Part shown: positions 17,347 through 24,455 of the stretch, piece after piece | Layout: each line of letters starts with the position of its first letter | Numbering within the stretch: position 1 is the first letter of the stretch | DNA from: a virus | Length of the DNA stretch: 28,635 nt | IMG/VR virus record: IMGVR_UViG_3300013132_000197 | Span: 1 to 28,635 of that record | Strand: one strand, 5' to 3' | Translations under genes and position numbers: made by a program | The notes under the pieces: model-generated | What the model was told of the DNA's origin: nothing | What the model saw: only the letters and a program-made list of their open reading frames with translations | Databases searched by the model: none

Positions 17347-17732
17347 GTTTTACTTTTAACTATTTTTTTCTTGTTTTTGGAATCTTTTTCGGAAAAAGAA
17401 GCATCATTTTTATGATCTACTTTTTGTGAATCTGATTCTTCTTCCTGAATAGCAACAAATTCTTGTTGTTGTTCTTCTAATTTAGTTTCTATTGAATCGA
17501 CAACTTCAGTTTGGGGTTTAGTTTCTTCAACTTGTTTTTCAGAAGTAGGTTTTTGCTTGATCGTTAATTCAACAGGTTTCTCGAAAACGAGCGAAATATC
17601 TTCATTGCTTTCTTTTTTTAATTCTTTGGATGAAAGCGTTAAACCATGCTTACCAACAACGTATTCTCTTTTTGGATCAAGTTGTTTTTCGGTTATTTCG
17701 CTTAATAACGCCCTATTGTGATGACGCGACAT
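17343..17732 (-). CDS. Acidic, probably disordered protein of unknown function
   Basis: This 129-residue protein is not recognised. The first 45 residues could fold (MSRHHNRALLSEITEKQLDP, then REYVVGKHGLTLSSKEL); the remainder is a Glu/Gln/Lys/Ser-rich low-complexity tail ending in KKKIVKSKT. A GTG six bases upstream would give a slightly longer form, but ATG at 17732 has AAGGAG five bases ahead and is chosen. The Shine-Dalgarno lies within the last codons of the histone H1-like gene, so the two are coupled, and a joint role in DNA organisation is possible. No membrane segment, Cys motif or catalytic site is visible. The stop overlaps that of the plus-strand sigma-like gene. Confidence 0.6.
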   Translation of the reverse strand: MSRHHNRALLSEITEKQLDPKREYVVGKHGLTLSSKELKKESNEDISLVFEKPVELTIKQKPTSEKQVEETKPQTEVVDSIETKLEEQQQEFVAIQEEESDSQKVDHKNDASFSEKDSKNKKKIVKSKT

Positions 17733-17734
17733 GT

Positions 17735-17932
17735 TCACTCCTTAGGTTTTTTGTCTAGTTCAATTGTCAATTTAACGAGCTCTTTTGACGCTGTCTGTAG
17801 TTGACGAAGACCTTTTCTTGCGCGCACACCAGCAGCGACAGTTCCTTTTGCATTTTTTGTTACATCAAGCTCAAGGGCTTCAACTAATGTTTTTAGCTCG
17901 GTCCATTTTTGTAATACTGTATTTTCGTTCAT
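17735..17932 (-). CDS. Histone H1-like (Hc1-type) small DNA-binding protein
   Basis: This 65-residue protein reads LQKWTELKTLVEALELDVTK, then NAKGTVAAGVRARKGLRQLQ, then TASKELVKLTIELDKK. This is the pattern of the bacterial histone H1-like/Hc1 family: 'L..DL.KA..GNKAA..R.R......K.AK..RK'. Those proteins bind and condense DNA; the chlamydial Hc1 is the best studied. The predicted structure is two long helices joined around the KNAKG turn, with positive residues at 26, 29, 37-40, 43 and 50. Its length is close to the short bacterial forms without the Lys-rich tail. AGGAG six bases before the ATG is a strong ribosome site, suggesting abundant expression. It could compact phage DNA, modify the host nucleoid, or coat DNA before packaging. 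The match is by eye and remote, so confidence is moderate. Confidence 0.62.
   Translation of the reverse strand: MNENTVLQKWTELKTLVEALELDVTKNAKGTVAAGVRARKGLRQLQTASKELVKLTIELDKKPKE
17738..17743 (-). promoter_or_regulatory. Ribosome binding site inside the end of the histone H1-like gene
   Basis: AAGGAG on the minus strand, 5 bases before ATG 17732-17730. It favours this ATG over the in-frame GTG at 17738, which would lie directly against the site. Confidence 0.7.
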
Positions 17933-17986
17933 GATTTTCTCCTGGTTCGTGTACTAAAATATATGCTTAAACGTAAATTAGTAAAT

Positions 17987-19636
17987 CTATTGCATCAGAT
18001 GATTAAATTCTTTTGGAAAAAGTTCTTTGTTTTTTCTATAGAACCTTTCCCAATCTCCGTCTAAAATGTATGAGATAGCGTGGTCAGTTTCGTTTCTAAT
18101 AGATCTACCTAGCGATTGAATAATCAATTTTGCTGTCATGTATGGATACCATTTTTCGTTTTTTTCCATTCTTTTTTTTACTACCAAATCTCCAAGATAA
18201 GGAAATGGCACCTTACAAACTATTTGAAATCTACTTAAATCATCTTTTAAGTCAACTCCTTCCATCATAGAAGGACTTAAAAGAACCGTTGGTTCTTCGT
18301 TCTCAACATGTAACTTTAAAACCGCATCGCGATTTGTCGAATCGTGCAACATCAATCTGTCAGAATCAATATTGTCTTTTATGTATCTGGCAATTTTATA
18401 ATTCGTACAATGAATTATACCTTTGTCTTTATCGTGTTTTTCTAGTAACAATTTTATAGTTTCTACCATAATCGGCAAAGTTTTATCGATTGTCGATTTA
18501 GACATACTTCCAGCAGGAATATAATGAATAGGTCTATTTTCGACAGGAAAAGGCGATTGAATCGACAAGTAGGCAACTTCATCAAGTTTTAAGCCCAACG
18601 ATTCGCAAAACACTTGTTTATCAACTATAGTAGCTGACATCATCAACACTCTTCCTCCTAACTTAAAAAAAGTATTAAAAGAATAAGGAGATACATCGAT
18701 TGGTTTAAATTCATATTTTTTACCAGCCTTCTTGCTTTCAAAAGAAGGCATCGCAATGTTCATTATCCAATTCTGAGGTTTATATACTTCTACGAACGTT
18801 TCGATTTTAGAAACATGTTTTTCTAATAATTCATATTGTTTCGATTGAATCCCATAACCTTCTATGTCGTTACTTAATTTAAGTAATGATTTTTCTAGAG
18901 AAGATATGTGCTTAGTTAGCGCTCTTTTATAAGTAGTTTTAATCCATTCGAAGATTGTTGATTGCTGTTCGTTCTTCGGCGGTTTGCATTTCAAAATGTC
19001 TTTTGCAAATTTTTCAGAAAACGTAACTTCAATAAATTTACCCAATTCGCTTTCTGTATTGTGAGCTTCATCAACAACTAACAAAGCTCGAGGCTCGAGT
19101 TTACCAGAATAGGTAGACTCTGCAAGTATATAAGGAAAATTTGTTACAGAAACAGGAGAATCAATAAATTGTTGTTTCTCAATAGAATAAGGACATGTTA
19201 CTTTACAGTGTTTTTGAAACTCTGTTCCAGCTAATTGTTTAGTTAGCTTTGATAATATTCTTTTTGATTCTGCACAAGACTGGTCTGTATAAAATCCACA
19301 CTGATAATTCGTAGAAGATTTGATCGATCTTACTAGATTTTTCCCTGAAGTCGGTCCAAAATCGTTTAGATATTGTGTCTGTAATATTTTTTGTGTTGTA
19401 ACGACGTAAGCGCCTGTTAAAATTTCGCCATCTTCTTTTTTAATGGCTTCACTATGAGCTTCCAAATATCTAGCAATCGTTAAACCGGTCGCTGATTTCC
19501 CAACACCGGTGCCCAGTTCTAGAACTACGTATTTTTTTCCAGACTCAAAAGAGTTTATTGCAAACTCGATTGCTTCTTTCTGTTCTTTCCTAATCGTTTT
19601 AAAAGGAAAGTAATGTTCGTATGGGTACTTAGGCAT
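17987..19636 (-). CDS. DinG/XPD-like Fe-S superfamily 2 DNA helicase
   Basis: This 549-residue protein has the full set of Rad3/XPD/DinG motifs. The Q-motif-like RKEQKEAI is at 16-23, Walker A ELGTGVGKSAT at 40-50, four cysteines C113, C121, C144 and C148 in the usual Fe-S cluster position, and the DEAH box VVDEAH at 187-192. Further on are VLMMSATI (motif III), and QSLGRSIR at about 507-514 (motif VI). These enzymes unwind DNA 5' to 3' and clear R-loops or recombination intermediates; here it would serve phage replication or repair, or act as a recombination helicase. The start is the first ATG after an in-frame stop (TAA seven bases upstream). No Shine-Dalgarno is visible; instead a perfect hairpin touches the start codon. 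The ClpP gene lies 37 bases upstream. Confidence 0.88.
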   Translation of the reverse strand: MPKYPYEHYFPFKTIRKEQKEAIEFAINSFESGKKYVVLELGTGVGKSATGLTIARYLEAHSEAIKKEDGEILTGAYVVTTQKILQTQYLNDFGPTSGKNLVRSIKSSTNYQCGFYTDQSCAESKRILSKLTKQLAGTEFQKHCKVTCPYSIEKQQFIDSPVSVTNFPYILAESTYSGKLEPRALLVVDEAHNTESELGKFIEVTFSEKFAKDILKCKPPKNEQQSTIFEWIKTTYKRALTKHISSLEKSLLKLSNDIEGYGIQSKQYELLEKHVSKIETFVEVYKPQNWIMNIAMPSFESKKAGKKYEFKPIDVSPYSFNTFFKLGGRVLMMSATIVDKQVFCESLGLKLDEVAYLSIQSPFPVENRPIHYIPAGSMSKSTIDKTLPIMVETIKLLLEKHDKDKGIIHCTNYKIARYIKDNIDSDRLMLHDSTNRDAVLKLHVENEEPTVLLSPSMMEGVDLKDDLSRFQIVCKVPFPYLGDLVVKKRMEKNEKWYPYMTAKLIIQSLGRSIRNETDHAISYILDGDWERFYRKNKELFPKEFNHLMQ

Positions 19637-19660
19637 CGATTAATGATACATCATTAATCG
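19637..19660. promoter_or_regulatory. Perfect inverted repeat abutting the helicase start codon
   Basis: CGATTAATGA-TACA-TCATTAATCG is a perfect 10-base stem (11 if the loop closes by one pair) ending exactly one base before the helicase ATG on the minus strand. There is no U-run, so it does not look like an intrinsic terminator. It occupies the place of a ribosome site and could be a translational control hairpin or a dimeric operator. Confidence 0.6.
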
Positions 19661-19673
19661 CGACATTTGCAAT

Positions 19674-20270
19674 TTACTTTTTATCACCAATTATTTTGTC
19701 GACGATTCCCATTTGAATTGCTTGCTCAGGTGTTAGAAAAAAGTCGTGACCCGCTTTCATCAGTTTGTCTATGTCTTCTTTTTTCATTTTTGTTTCTGAC
19801 ATTAAGGCTGAAACCATTAAGTCCTGCAGTCTTTCAAATTCTTTCATTTCATTCATCGCTTCAAAGACGTTACCTAAAACGCCGCCTGAAATAGGATGAA
19901 TCATAATTCTTGCGGAACTTCCTATCATTCTTTTTCCTTTTACTCCTGAGGCTAATAAAAGGACTCCAGCAGACATGACTTTGCCGAGGGCGATCGTGTG
20001 AACTGGGCAAGGTAAAAATTTAATAGTGTCATAAAGAGAGAACATTTCGTCAACAGACCCGCCGTATGTAGATATTACAAGATGAATCGGTTTATGATTC
20101 TGATTAGCGAGATGAAGTAATTGAACGATTACATTCGATATTGAATGTTCATTAACTTCTCCATGAAGCACAACCAACCTATCATCGACGCCTGAAGATT
20201 GCGAAACGTAATATACGTCATCTATTCCGTTAGATTTACTCTTTGAATAAGCGTTAATCGGTCGTCCCAT
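19674..20270 (-). CDS. clpP: ClpP-like serine protease
   Basis: This 198-residue protein has the ClpP fold and complete triad: Ser100 in GKVMSAGVLLLASG, His125 in RIMIHPISGG, and Asp176 in HDFFLTPEQA, followed by GIVDKII. The oxyanion GG is in STYGGSVDEMFSLYDTI. Length matches ClpP (about 190-210). Bacterial ClpP forms a 14-subunit barrel fed by ClpX or ClpA; phage ClpP may work with host unfoldases to change the host proteome or may act as a head maturation protease. No ClpX, scaffold or capsid gene lies in this window, so neither is settled. GGAG six bases before the ATG is a good ribosome site and lies inside the upstream gene, which overlaps by 17 bases. The helicase gene is downstream. 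Confidence 0.92.
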   Translation of the reverse strand: MGRPINAYSKSKSNGIDDVYYVSQSSGVDDRLVVLHGEVNEHSISNVIVQLLHLANQNHKPIHLVISTYGGSVDEMFSLYDTIKFLPCPVHTIALGKVMSAGVLLLASGVKGKRMIGSSARIMIHPISGGVLGNVFEAMNEMKEFERLQDLMVSALMSETKMKKEDIDKLMKAGHDFFLTPEQAIQMGIVDKIIGDKK

Positions 20271-20505
20271 TTTTTGCTCCTTCGTACAATCCAGTTATTG
20301 TTAGGTCAGGTACACAATCTTTTAAAAACGATGATATTACTTGAGCTAATTCAACGTTTTCTAATTCTAAACTTAAAAAATACATTACTAAACATCTTTG
20401 TCTGTCTGTTACACCAAATTCGGCTATTTCTTTGACTATCTTTCTAGCTACCAAATTTTCTTCAGCTAATTTGTCAGCATTAGATTTTCCAAAAAGTTCA
20501 GTCAT
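20254..20505 (-). CDS. Small protein of unknown function upstream of clpP
   Basis: This 83-residue, mostly helical, acidic protein is not recognised. It has no Cys cluster or membrane segment; residues 25-70 look like two or three amphipathic helices (AEFGVTDRQRCLVMYFLSLE and ENVELAQVISSFLKDC). The start is ATG overlapping the TGA of the 154-residue gene (ATGA), and its last 17 bases overlap the start of clpP, so the three are translated as a coupled unit. A role linked to ClpP, such as an adaptor, is possible from coupling alone, but nothing in its sequence shows it. Confidence 0.62.
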   Translation of the reverse strand: MTELFGKSNADKLAEENLVARKIVKEIAEFGVTDRQRCLVMYFLSLELENVELAQVISSFLKDCVPDLTITGLYEGAKNGTTD

Positions 20506-20966
20506 ATAACACCTGACGATCGATTAAAAGTGTCTATTTTACAAAAAGTTTCCCCTAAAATTCTTATATATTTTCCGTTAGTTTCATCGCCGTCGAGCTC
20601 GGATGTTAGGATTACAAAATCTCCCCATTTTTTATGATCTAAAATAAACTTAACGGCTTCCCAAGTAGGTAAATCGGCTGAATTTCCTTCTAATATTGTA
20701 GAAAAATTATTTGGTATAGAAGCTCGTATATCTTCAATTTTCATTAAAGAATTCATGTGTTCTTTTCCCGAAGAAATTTCAGACGTGCAAATATCTGTTA
20801 TTTTATGAATGATTCCACAGTTGTTACACTGCGAATATTTTACAACAACTGTATCATCATCCGCTATCGTAGAAAAAACGATAAATTTATGCGAAGGAGG
20901 GTCTTTAAGATTTTTATACTGCGGTAAAACGCATCTACACTTTATGAGATGTTTTTGACCTCTCAT
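20502..20966 (-). CDS. Putative zinc-ribbon protein of unknown function
   Basis: This 154-residue protein opens MRGQKHLIKCRCVLPQYK and has two Cys pairs, C10-x-C12 and C47-x2-C50 (QCNNCGIIHKI), enough for one zinc ribbon that spans the N-terminal third. A further Cys (C60) follows. The C-terminal half is mixed alpha/beta with a WEAVKFILDHKKWGDFVILT segment. Similar uncharacterised proteins with the same opening are, from memory, common in T4-like phages of water habitats. The gene is separated by 1 base from the 89-residue gene and overlaps the next by ATGA. AAGAAG lies ahead of the ATG. No function can be stated. Confidence 0.65.
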   Translation of the reverse strand: MRGQKHLIKCRCVLPQYKNLKDPPSHKFIVFSTIADDDTVVVKYSQCNNCGIIHKITDICTSEISSGKEHMNSLMKIEDIRASIPNNFSTILEGNSADLPTWEAVKFILDHKKWGDFVILTSELDGDETNGKYIRILGETFCKIDTFNRSSGVI

Positions 20967-20967
20967 G

Positions 20968-21237
20968 TTACTTCTTCTTGGAATTTTCTAGTTGTTTGTT
21001 AGTAGCTCCAATAGCTAATTGATCTTTAACGACCCGCTGAAAGGTAGGTAACGCGCGCTGATAACCTTGCAATAGTGATAACTCTAAAAGATTTATAACG
21101 GCGTGTATTTGCGCCGGTGATAATTGCGGTTCAAGTTTACCAGTGCTATTAGCTACGGTAATGTTGGCTACGCTAGTGTCTTTTGCGTATTGCAATAATG
21201 TTAATGCTTCTCTCGAAATTTTATCTACTTGGTTCAT
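20968..21237 (-). CDS. Small helical protein of unknown function
   Basis: This 89-residue protein is not recognised. It is helical with a Lys tail; residues 38-75 (LSPAQIHAVINLLELSLLQG, then YQRALPTFQRVV) look like two helices with a turn, and there is no Cys motif or membrane segment. It is first in a minus-strand series of five genes ending with the helicase, and lies divergent from the 474-residue plus-strand gene across a 61-base spacer that contains a dyad. A GGTGA seven bases before ATG is a weak ribosome site. Being first in the series makes it a possible regulator, but nothing confirms this. Confidence 0.58.
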   Translation of the reverse strand: MNQVDKISREALTLLQYAKDTSVANITVANSTGKLEPQLSPAQIHAVINLLELSLLQGYQRALPTFQRVVKDQLAIGATNKQLENSKKK

Positions 21238-21249
21238 TTTTTCACCACA

Positions 21250-21275
21250 GTCAATAGATTACAATATTTATTGAC
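21250..21275. promoter_or_regulatory. Dyad operator candidate in divergent promoter spacer
   Basis: A perfect inverted repeat GTCAATA-N12-TATTGAC lies centrally in the 61-base spacer between the minus-strand 89-residue gene and the plus-strand 474-residue gene. The half-sites are 19 bases apart centre to centre, close to two helical turns, as expected of a dimeric repressor site. TTGACG is within the right arm and resembles a -35 box for the plus strand, but no fitting -10 is seen. Confidence 0.4.
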
Positions 21276-21298
21276 GCTGTTAAACTAAAGATATCAAT

Positions 21299-22723
21299 AT
21301 GACTCATACTTTAAAACAAGTGTATCAACACAAAAAAATTCTTGAAACTAAAAACAAAGTGGTTACCGCTCAACTTGCGATGCTTGAAAGAAAAGAAGTC
21401 GAAGCATTGATCAATGAAGCGATAGAAGAAAATATTGATGACGTACAGGCAGTTATAGAAAAGCTAAGAACCTTTGAAGACATTATCAAAAGCGATCCTA
21501 GCAAAAATGCTGCTGAAATGACCAAGATATTACAAGATCAAATGGATGAAATAAACGCAGCGGTTGCTAAAGACAAAAAAGGTGGTGTATTTGGTCTTTT
21601 TCAAAGATTATCACCGGAAGAAAATCCCGTAAATAAGGCTTTGGCTTTTATTGCTGCACTTGAAGCTGGGTTCAAAGTTCTACCCACCATCGTAAAAAAC
21701 AATTTAAAATCCGCATCTGATCCTAAAAACGTAGAAAAGTCGATTGATGAATTAACGACGGGCGAAGATGAAAAATTAAAAAAAGCTGGCGATATTATTA
21801 GAAAATCATTTCAAAAAGCCTTTATAACAAAGGGTAAATTGGCTAATTTAAAGTTCGACGCTAATAAAGCTGGATTGAGCGATTTTATTTTTGGTTTAAC
21901 CACTCTCAAGTTAGAAACTTTAAATAATTTAGCAAAACAAATAAGCGCAGGACCGCAAGCTAGTGTTGCTGCCGACGCAGCAGAAGTCACCGCACCTTCT
22001 ACTGAGGAAACGAGTAGTTCAGAAGAAGATAAAGGCGGAAAAGGTGTTGGACCATTCGATAAAATTAAAAGCGCAATTGGCGCAGCAAAATCATTTGATG
22101 ATGTGATTAATTCCGTAAAATCTTTAGGCGCAGGAACAAAAATAAAATTAGGCAGTGGACAAGAAATTGAAGTTAAAAAATTATTAGACTCTTTGGAGAA
22201 GATAAAAAACGATCCCAACCCTAAGAATTACGATGAACAAAAATTAAAAAATGAGATGGGTATTACAGACGCCGGTGGTCTTAGAAGTAAGGTACTTCAG
22301 TTACTTCGCGGTGGAAAACCTGCAGGTAAAGACGCAGGACCAGGTCAACCCGTTGTAGATAAACAACAAAGACAACAAATTGTTGCATTAACTAGCGACG
22401 CCGCAAAGAAGGCTGGAATAACAGACGGAGATTCTGTTCAAGCGTTAATGGATAAACTTGATTTTAAGGTTGGTTCGTTAGAGGGTGCCTTAGTCGTTCC
22501 TCAATTACAAAAACTACAACGAAAATTTAACATACCCGAAGAACAAACCGATGGATTTATTAGAGGGTTAATGCTGGATTTTGAAGCTGATTTTAAGAAT
22601 GAATTACAAAATTCTATTACTAAAGAAGTTGAAAGAATAAAGAAAGAAAGAGAAGAAAAAAAGAAAAAAGGTGAAAAAAACGTTAGTATAGACAATGAAC
22701 TAAAAGACGTAATGGGAACCTAG
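21299..22723 (+). CDS. Helical, partly disordered protein of unknown function (474 residues)
   Basis: I do not recognise this protein. Residues 1-70 are predicted coiled coil (MTHTLKQVYQHKKILETKN onward); 100-135 is a Gly-rich loop then helix (GGVFGLFQRL); 225-250 is a low-complexity Ala/Thr/Ser/Glu/Gly linker; and the C-terminus is a charged helix with EERKKKK-type runs. No signal peptide, membrane segment or catalytic motif is visible. Size and composition resemble internal virion or scaffold-like proteins, but the sequence does not prove that. It is a single gene on the plus strand, divergent from the clpP-helicase series and convergent with the GroEL-like gene, with which it shares a CTAG stop-codon overlap. 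No clear Shine-Dalgarno precedes the ATG. Confidence 0.6.
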   Translation: MTHTLKQVYQHKKILETKNKVVTAQLAMLERKEVEALINEAIEENIDDVQAVIEKLRTFEDIIKSDPSKNAAEMTKILQDQMDEINAAVAKDKKGGVFGLFQRLSPEENPVNKALAFIAALEAGFKVLPTIVKNNLKSASDPKNVEKSIDELTTGEDEKLKKAGDIIRKSFQKAFITKGKLANLKFDANKAGLSDFIFGLTTLKLETLNNLAKQISAGPQASVAADAAEVTAPSTEETSSSEEDKGGKGVGPFDKIKSAIGAAKSFDDVINSVKSLGAGTKIKLGSGQEIEVKKLLDSLEKIKNDPNPKNYDEQKLKNEMGITDAGGLRSKVLQLLRGGKPAGKDAGPGQPVVDKQQRQQIVALTSDAAKKAGITDGDSVQALMDKLDFKVGSLEGALVVPQLQKLQRKFNIPEEQTDGFIRGLMLDFEADFKNELQNSITKEVERIKKEREEKKKKGEKNVSIDNELKDVMGT

Positions 22724-23886
22724 TCTGCGATTATCGTTTCAATTTCATTTATAGATTGTAAAAATTTACTGGCATAAAACATGCCTGATTTGATACCTGA
22801 GTATGGAAATGTTTTTGAATTGAGATCGCAAATTCCAAAAGTTCTTGCGTCTTTAACAGCGCGTAATGATCGATCGATCATAAAATTTTTTTGTTTTTTA
22901 TTAGAAGTTTCTTTTAATCTAATCGTAATCCTGTTCATTCCTAAATTTTGTAGACGTTTTGTTGCTACATCTTTTTCGTATTGATTATCAGAATTTATGA
23001 TTTTTTCTTGTAATTTTTTAATGTGTAGATCAACTAACGCCGATGTTGCTTGATTTTCAATTCCGATGCCAGATGTTGTAATATCAACCGAATCCACTCG
23101 AAAAAATTTATTTAAGTCAATATTACTGATTAATTCGCCTTTATGAGTAGATACGACGTCGCTACAATTAATAGTTGCAATATCGTTTAATAAATTAGCA
23201 TTTTCTATATCATACTTTACGATTATTGGTACTAATCGTAAAGATCCTCTGTCGTAGTTAATCTTTAAAGTACGTAACACTTCATCAGATAATCCTCTAA
23301 CAAATAAAATTATTGTTTCTTTAGAAGAAGATGCATCTTCTAACAATCTATGTATTTCTGAGACTGATTCTACAAATCCGTCGACGCATATCAATCGAGG
23401 ATTTAGAAATTTTGTAGATTTTAGATTGAACGCAGGAATTAAATCTGAAAAAAAACTTCCTTTAACTAATTCGACAATATCATCGTCGCCGTTAACAGGG
23501 TGCTGCGATAACACTATTTTTCCATGTAGTCCAGCATATTGTAAACAATCGTCTATCATCTCGACCGTATGCTCGTCTTCTAAAAAAGTAGATAATAATT
23601 TTTTAATAGATGATTTATCGAATTTTTTTAATTGAGTCGGTACAACTTCTTCGTTCGAAAGAAAAGCTATAAATCCTTCTAAACCGCCGGCCGCAATAGC
23701 TTCAGCTTGCAAGAGATGAGACATCAATAATTCAAAAATTATTTGTTCACAAACATCATCGTGCTTTAATTTTTGTAATTCTTGTATACAAATTGCAAGA
23801 TTTTTATTTTTACAAAAATCAATAATAGTTTTTTGTATTTTTTTACTAGAGATTTTTATCTTTTCACTTGTAAAAATATTGTCCAC
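22720..23886 (-). CDS. Diverged GroEL-like (chaperonin 60) protein lacking ATPase signature
   Basis: The middle of this 388-residue protein follows GroEL closely. DEHTVEMIDDCLQYAGLHGK (104-123) matches GroEL DETVGKLIAEAMDKVGKEG; ELVKGSFF...PAF (139-153) matches VVEGMQF...PYF; DRGSLRLVP and NDIATINCSDVVS (212-246) match MRGIVKVAA and QDIATLTGGTVIS. IKKLQEKIINSDNQYEKDVA with KRLQNLG (289-316) matches the intermediate-domain helices. EAIAAGG (62-68) lines up with KAVAAGM. By the same alignment GroEL GDGTTT becomes DDVCEQ, the LGPKGRNV phosphate loop is absent, Asp398 is an Arg with Asp one place earlier, and the C-terminal equatorial domain is cut to about 40 residues (GroEL is about 548). So it probably cannot hydrolyse ATP or form the normal ring. 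The start is GTG, the only one in frame before an upstream stop; no Shine-Dalgarno is seen. Confidence 0.82.
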   Translation of the reverse strand: MDNIFTSEKIKISSKKIQKTIIDFCKNKNLAICIQELQKLKHDDVCEQIIFELLMSHLLQAEAIAAGGLEGFIAFLSNEEVVPTQLKKFDKSSIKKLLSTFLEDEHTVEMIDDCLQYAGLHGKIVLSQHPVNGDDDIVELVKGSFFSDLIPAFNLKSTKFLNPRLICVDGFVESVSEIHRLLEDASSSKETIILFVRGLSDEVLRTLKINYDRGSLRLVPIIVKYDIENANLLNDIATINCSDVVSTHKGELISNIDLNKFFRVDSVDITTSGIGIENQATSALVDLHIKKLQEKIINSDNQYEKDVATKRLQNLGMNRITIRLKETSNKKQKNFMIDRSLRAVKDARTFGICDLNSKTFPYSGIKSGMFYASKFLQSINEIETIIAD

Positions 23887-23924
23887 TAATTAAAGTTATC
23901 TAATCTTTTTTAGATTGTACAACT

Positions 23925-24455
23925 CTAAGGTAAGAACTTTACGACGTTAAAAAACAGTTTGAATAAGACCGTTAAAAAGGCGCCACCAACTGCCGCCAAC
24001 GTCCATTTAACAGTTGCGGTTGTTAATCCGTTAAATTTTTCTATATTTTCTATAGAAGACTCGATTTTTTGTATTTTAAGTTGTAATTCGTCGGCTTCCT
24101 TTTCACAAGTTTCACCATCAACTTCGGCTTCTTTTTTCCAAACTATTAATTCGTCAACGTGTTTTTCGACTCTATTCGTTGATTCTACTTGTATCGCTTT
24201 ATTAGCGGCAATCCGCGCGAATAAACCGTCATCTGGATGATATATCGCTTCATGAATCATGTCAACCTTTTCAACGATTTGAACTTGACTTTTTTCTATG
24301 CCGTCTATTTTGTATAATAGTCTATCAAAACCACCATTTAAGGCTGGACTATCATCAAGTTTTTTATGAATATTGTGAAGTAATCTAACAGAGCTTTCAT
24401 TAACGTCGGATTCATCGACTTCAATAAGTTGGCGGCGAATATTTTTTTTGTTCAT
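23925..24455 (-). CDS. Coiled-coil protein with C-terminal membrane anchor
   Basis: This 176-residue protein has no recognised family. Residues 1-40 are charged; 41-140 hold heptad-like helices (GGFDRLLYKIDGIEKSQVQI and ADELQLKIQKIESSIENIEK) predicted to form a coiled coil. Residues about 151-170 (WTLAAVGGAFLTVLFKLFFN) make one hydrophobic helix near the C-terminus, followed by VVKFLP. There is no N-terminal signal, so it would be a tail-anchored membrane protein facing the cytoplasm. Phage proteins with this plan include some lysis-related and virion-associated proteins, but no spanin or holin signature is clear. It lies 38 bases ahead of the GroEL-like gene on the same strand and is divergent from the glycosyltransferase cluster. 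Confidence 0.62.
   Translation of the reverse strand: MNKKNIRRQLIEVDESDVNESSVRLLHNIHKKLDDSPALNGGFDRLLYKIDGIEKSQVQIVEKVDMIHEAIYHPDDGLFARIAANKAIQVESTNRVEKHVDELIVWKKEAEVDGETCEKEADELQLKIQKIESSIENIEKFNGLTTATVKWTLAAVGGAFLTVLFKLFFNVVKFLP

Noticed and set aside
23898-23915. ATCTAA-N6-TTAGAT stem between the 176-residue gene and the GroEL-like gene
   Set aside because: Only six A/T-rich pairs and no U-run; expected by chance in AT-rich DNA, so not called a terminator or control element.
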